NCBI RefSeq assembly: GCF_003086295.3
Contig: NC_092048.1
Coordinates: 110,252,276-110,316,275, forward strand
Direction of reading: 5' to 3'
DNA: 64,000 nucleotides
DNA from: Arachis hypogaea
Taxonomy: Eukaryota; Streptophyta; Magnoliopsida; Fabales; Fabaceae
Both the position numbers and the translations under genes were made by a program. Below are positions 60,602 through 64,000 of the stretch, in pieces. The notes beneath the pieces are model-generated. The model made no database searches. It worked only from the letters and a program-made list of their open reading frames with translations, and was not told the DNA's origin. Position 1 is the first letter of the stretch. Each line of letters opens with the position of its first letter.

Positions 60602-62154
60602 CCTCAAAGGAGACTCAACCCAACTATTCTTGAGGTGGTAAAGAAAGAAGTCACTAAGCTACTTGAGGCGGACATCATCTATCCTATCTCGGATAGTGAA
60701 TGGGTAAGCCCGGTCCAAGTAGTGCCAAAGAAGTCCGGAGTGACAACAATCAAAAATGAAAGTGGTGAACTTATAGCAACAAGAGTGCAGAATTCTTGGA
60801 GAGTATGCATAGACTACCGAAGATTGAATGCGGCCACAAGAAAAGACCATTTTCCACTACCATTTATCGATCAAATGCTTGATCGGTTAGCCGGTAAATC
60901 ATACTATTGTTTTCTTGATGGCTACTCCGGATACTTCCAAATTCATATTGCTCTAGAAGACCAAGAAAAAACCACATTTACTTGCCCCTTTGGAACGTAT
61001 GCTTACAAGCGTATGCCATTTGGCCTATGCAATGCACCGGCAACGTTCCAAAGATGCATGATGAGCCTATTTGCGGACTTCCTAGAGCAATCAATGGAAG
61101 TTTTCATGGATGATTTTAGCGTGTATGGTGAGTCATTTGAGCATTGCTTAGGTAACCTTGAAAAAGTCTTAGAAAGATGCACCAAAACAAACCTTGTCTT
61201 AAATTTTGAAAAATGTCATTTCATGGTCAAACAAGGCATTGTTTTGGGACACATAGTATCAAAGGAAGGCATCTCCGTAGATCCGGCAAAGATAAATGTC
61301 ATATCTAGTTTACCTTACCCCTCCTCCGAGAGGGAAGTCCGTTCTTTTCTTGGACATGCAGGATTCTACCGGAGATTCATCAAGGACTTTAGCAAGGTGG
61401 CCCTACCTCTTTCTCGATTACTACAAAAAGACACCGAATTTGAGATGAGCAAGGAATGTATGGAAGCATATGACAAACTCAAGGTAGCATTGACACAAGC
61501 CCCTATTGTACGAGGACCCAATTGGACTCAATCCTTTGAAATCATGTGTGACGCTTCGAATTATGCGATAGGAGCCGCGTTAGCACAACGCGAAGGTAAG
61601 ATTCCCTATGTCATAGCTTATGCTTCCAAAACATTAGACGGAGCCCAATCCAACTACACCACTACCGAAAAGGAACTTCTAGCTATTGTTTTTGCTTTGG
61701 ACAAGTTCCGAGCCTATCTTCTTGGTTCCAAGGTAGTAGTGTACTCGGATCACGCGGCACTAAAGTACTTGTTGGCAAAAAAGGAATCCAAACCGAGATT
61801 AATTCGTTGGGTGCTCTTATTACAAGAATTTGATTTGGAAATCAAAGATAGGAGCGGTGCCCAAAACCTAGTGGCGGACCATTTAAGTCGCCTCGAACAC
61901 ACAAAAGGCGACACCACTCCTATCAATGATTCCTTTCCTTTAGATGCTTTGCATGCAATCTCGGAAGTGGTTCCTTGGTATGCCCCAATAGCAAACTATT
62001 TGGTTTCACGCACTTTCCCTCCCAATCTCAACAAACACCAAAAGGATAAGCTGAAAAGCGAATCCAAATACTATATTTGGGATGATCCCTATTTGTGGAG
62101 GTGTGGAGCGGACCAAATAGTGCGACGGTGCATACCTCAAACCAAATTCTAAGC
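60602..62154 (+). pseudogene. Element H reverse transcriptase and RNase H
   Basis: [62 protein letters not shown], catalytic [27 protein letters not shown]. RNase [52 protein letters not shown]. All catalytic residues are visible over 505 uninterrupted codons. Flanking TAA codons at 60599 and 62150 are the only damage. Close to element B's pol (ATRKDHF, FIDx[12 protein letters not shown]) and so Athila-like. Confidence 0.92.
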
Positions 62155-63274
62155 AATCTTGGACACTTGCCATGCTTCCGAAGGAGGTGGTCACTACGGA
62201 CCCCAAAGAACGGCAAGAAAAATCCTTGATTGCGGATTTTGGTGGCCAACTCTTCTCAAAGATGCTTCTCTCTATTGCAAATCTTGTCCCCAATGTATTA
62301 GGTTTGGAGATATTTCCAAGAAGGACGAAATTCCCCAACAAAATATGCTATTTTGCGAAATCTTTGACGTATGGGGAATCGACTTCATGGGACCATTTCC
62401 AAATTCCAATGGCTTCCTCTACATCTTGCTAGCCGTCGATTATGTGTCAAAATTGGTTGAGGCAATCCCCACCCGAACGGATGACGCTAATGTTGTGTAT
62501 TCTTTTGTGAGGAACAACATCATTTGTCGCTTTGGCGCCCCAAGAGCAATCATAAGTGACCAAGGATCCCACTTTTGCAACAAAAGAATAGACGGCCTCA
62601 TGAGAAAATATGGCATCATCCACAAAGTCGCCACGGCTTACCACCCTCAGACAAACGGCCAAGCCGAAGTCTCTAACCGGGAAATCAAGCATGTATTGGA
62701 AAGGATTGTAAAGCCGAATAGGAAAGATTGGAGCATTAAACTCTCCGATGCATTGTGGGCCTATCGAACGGCTTACAAGACACCCATTGGCATGAGCCCC
62801 TTCCGGCTTGTATATGGCAAAGCATGTCACCTACCGGTAGAGATCGAACATAAAGCTTATTGGGCCGTAAAGGAGTGTAATATGAGCTTGGGTGGGGCCG
62901 GAGTAGAGAGAAAGCTTCAATTGGCTGAATTAGAATGTATGAGATTGGAAGCTTACGACAACTCCAGACTTTATAAGGAAAAGTTGAAAGCCATCCATGA
63001 CAAGGACATTAGGAGAAGAGAATTCCGACCCGGTGACCTAGTCCTTCTCTACAATTCAAGGTTGAGATTACTACCCGGAAAGCTTAGATCAAGGTGGGAT
63101 GGGCCCTACCAAGTGGAGAAAGTAGAACCTTATGGAGTCTATCACTTGCGCCACCCATCAAACCCGGACATCTTCAAGGTAAACGGGCACCATCTCAAAT
63201 TGTATCATGGTGAGCAAAGAAAGAACGCCAAGGAATTTGAAGTGTTCCTCTTGAGGGATGCAACTCTTGAATAA
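62155..63274 (+). pseudogene. Element H integrase
   Basis: 371 codons without a break. HHCC finger: [19 protein letters not shown] then CKSCPQC; core: [29 protein letters not shown] and [12 protein letters not shown] with D, D and E; C-terminal: [20 protein letters not shown] then SRWDGPYQV. Ends at TAA 63272-63274 after FLLRDATLE. It is cut from RT by the TAA at 62150-62152. An apparently whole integrase module in an otherwise broken polyprotein. Confidence 0.9.
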
Positions 63275-64000
63275 ACACTATAAGCTGTTGAAAGTCCAAC
63301 TTAAGGACATTAAACAAAAGTGCTAGGTGGGAGACACCCCACCATGGTAAGATCTTCCTTTGAGACTTGTACATAGACACTTGACTTCATGTTTGTTAGC
63401 TAGATTTTAATGACAACTCCCCTTCATTTGTTGACTTCATTTGCTATAGTGCTTAAGTGGCTGTATGGAAAGGGGGGTTTGAAATGTTGAAAAGGGGTAA
63501 CCACTTGCAAATTTAGAAAAAACCCACCCCTCTGCGCGTGCGCGCACATGGCGCGTCCGCGCACATGAGCGAAATCCGTCAATCGAAGCGCAAGCGCATG
63601 GCGCGCGTCCGCGCCGATTGCTTTGCTGCCCCCCTAGTACATTTTACAGAGAGTTAAGCCGCTCTCAAGCCTACACTAAGCCACCAGCCCAGCACCCTTG
63701 CCGCGTGCGCGCACCTGGCGCGCACGCGTCCATACAAAGCGAGCACAGAATGCGCGCGTGCGCCACAGCCGCGCACGCGCCCTTTCACTCTGCACTCCTC
63801 TCTGGGCCATTTCACAGAGAGTTGAGCCCCCTCCAGGCCCCTCTCATGCCTGGGGCACAACCACGAGGACGCGCGCGCGCCAAAACGCGCTGAAGCCATC
63901 TCTGGTACTTCTTCCAGAGAGTTAGGCCACCCCTATGCCTCTCCTGTGTCCCCAGCCCAAGCGCATGGGTGCGCACGCGACCTGCGCGCGCGCGCGCCCC
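63275..64000 (+). other. Element H region after integrase, with CpG word array and about 120-150 bp repeats
   Basis: No frame of an accessory protein begins before the window ends. From 63530 the sequence carries GCGCGTGCGCGCAC-type words like those of the H LTR. A phrase with ACAGAGAGTTAAGCC or CAGAGAGTTGAGCC recurs near 63650, 63815 and 63915, each followed by C-rich sequence and CpG words: three irregular modules. Confidence 0.7.

Larger units (their letters stand above)
55678..64000 (+). mobile_element. Element H: Athila-like Ty3-gypsy retrotransposon, runs off right edge
   Basis: LTR 55678-57480, primer site, gag with zinc knuckle, protease, RT, RNase H, integrase, then a GC-rich repeat-bearing 3' region reaching the window end. 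The whole pol frame is one phase with only stops, so it is relatively young or little rearranged. The 3' LTR is outside the window. Confidence 0.88.

Noticed and set aside
63618..63925. Frames of 75-91 codons in the GC-rich tail of H
   Set aside because: Arginine/alanine-rich translations of CpG words on both strands, no start context or domain.

Overview
This window looks like a transposon-only stretch of a plant nuclear genome, most probably a legume and by recognition of its repeat words peanut (Arachis). The basis is fragments of plastid genes, intact plastid-type tRNAs, Ty3-gypsy polyproteins of the plant-only Athila-like and Tat/Retand-like branches, a CACTA transposon, and arrays of a word like CTGGCGTTTAACGCCAG that I associate with Arachis retrotransposons. 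The species is inference. I found no convincing host gene.

Layout: the oldest layer is E, a minus-strand Tat/Retand-like element (44938-50712, both ends lost). Its left side is interrupted by B, an Athila-like minus-strand element (before 1 to 44937). B was then hit three times. D, a solo LTR (4418-13116, TSD CACTG), carries a CACTA transposon (5201-10018, TSD TGA). A, a plus-strand element (13990-24848, TSD CCCAC), lies inside B's integrase. C, a minus-strand element (31712-44901, TSD ATACT), lies inside B's 5' LTR. C in turn holds a 2.75 kb mosaic of at least eight plastid fragments (34768-37513) inside its accessory gene. On the right, E's gag is interrupted by F (from about 50713), F by G (from 53421), and then comes a chimeric junction and H (LTR 55678-57480, pol to 63274, GC-rich tail to the window end). 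By-eye LTR divergence (B about 5-6%, C about 4%, A about 2.3%) agrees with the nesting order.

How the parts relate: B, A and C share LTR termini (TGATGAGCGG...), a tRNA-Asp primer site, a 3' untranslated block and an accessory ORF (ORF2) after the main frame. B has gag-PR-RT-RNaseH-IN-ORF2. A and C have only gag-PR and ORF2, with no trace of RT, RNase H or integrase. They look like satellites that would need a helper of B's type, yet they kept gag, protease and ORF2. No element here looks able to move by itself now. The coding frames of A, B, C, E and H are broken largely by in-frame stops that fit C-to-T changes, with few frameshifts.

Most notable patterns: (1) unrelated LTR families each carry an array of their own short CpG-rich, mostly palindromic word; (2) a pair of small hairpins with an ACTTG loop near the 3' end of LTRs of different families, with compensatory stem changes; (3) a TAAGTTTGGTGT word at seven matching places in A and C, both coding and noncoding; (4) the satellite gene set gag-PR-ORF2; (5) the plastid mosaic.
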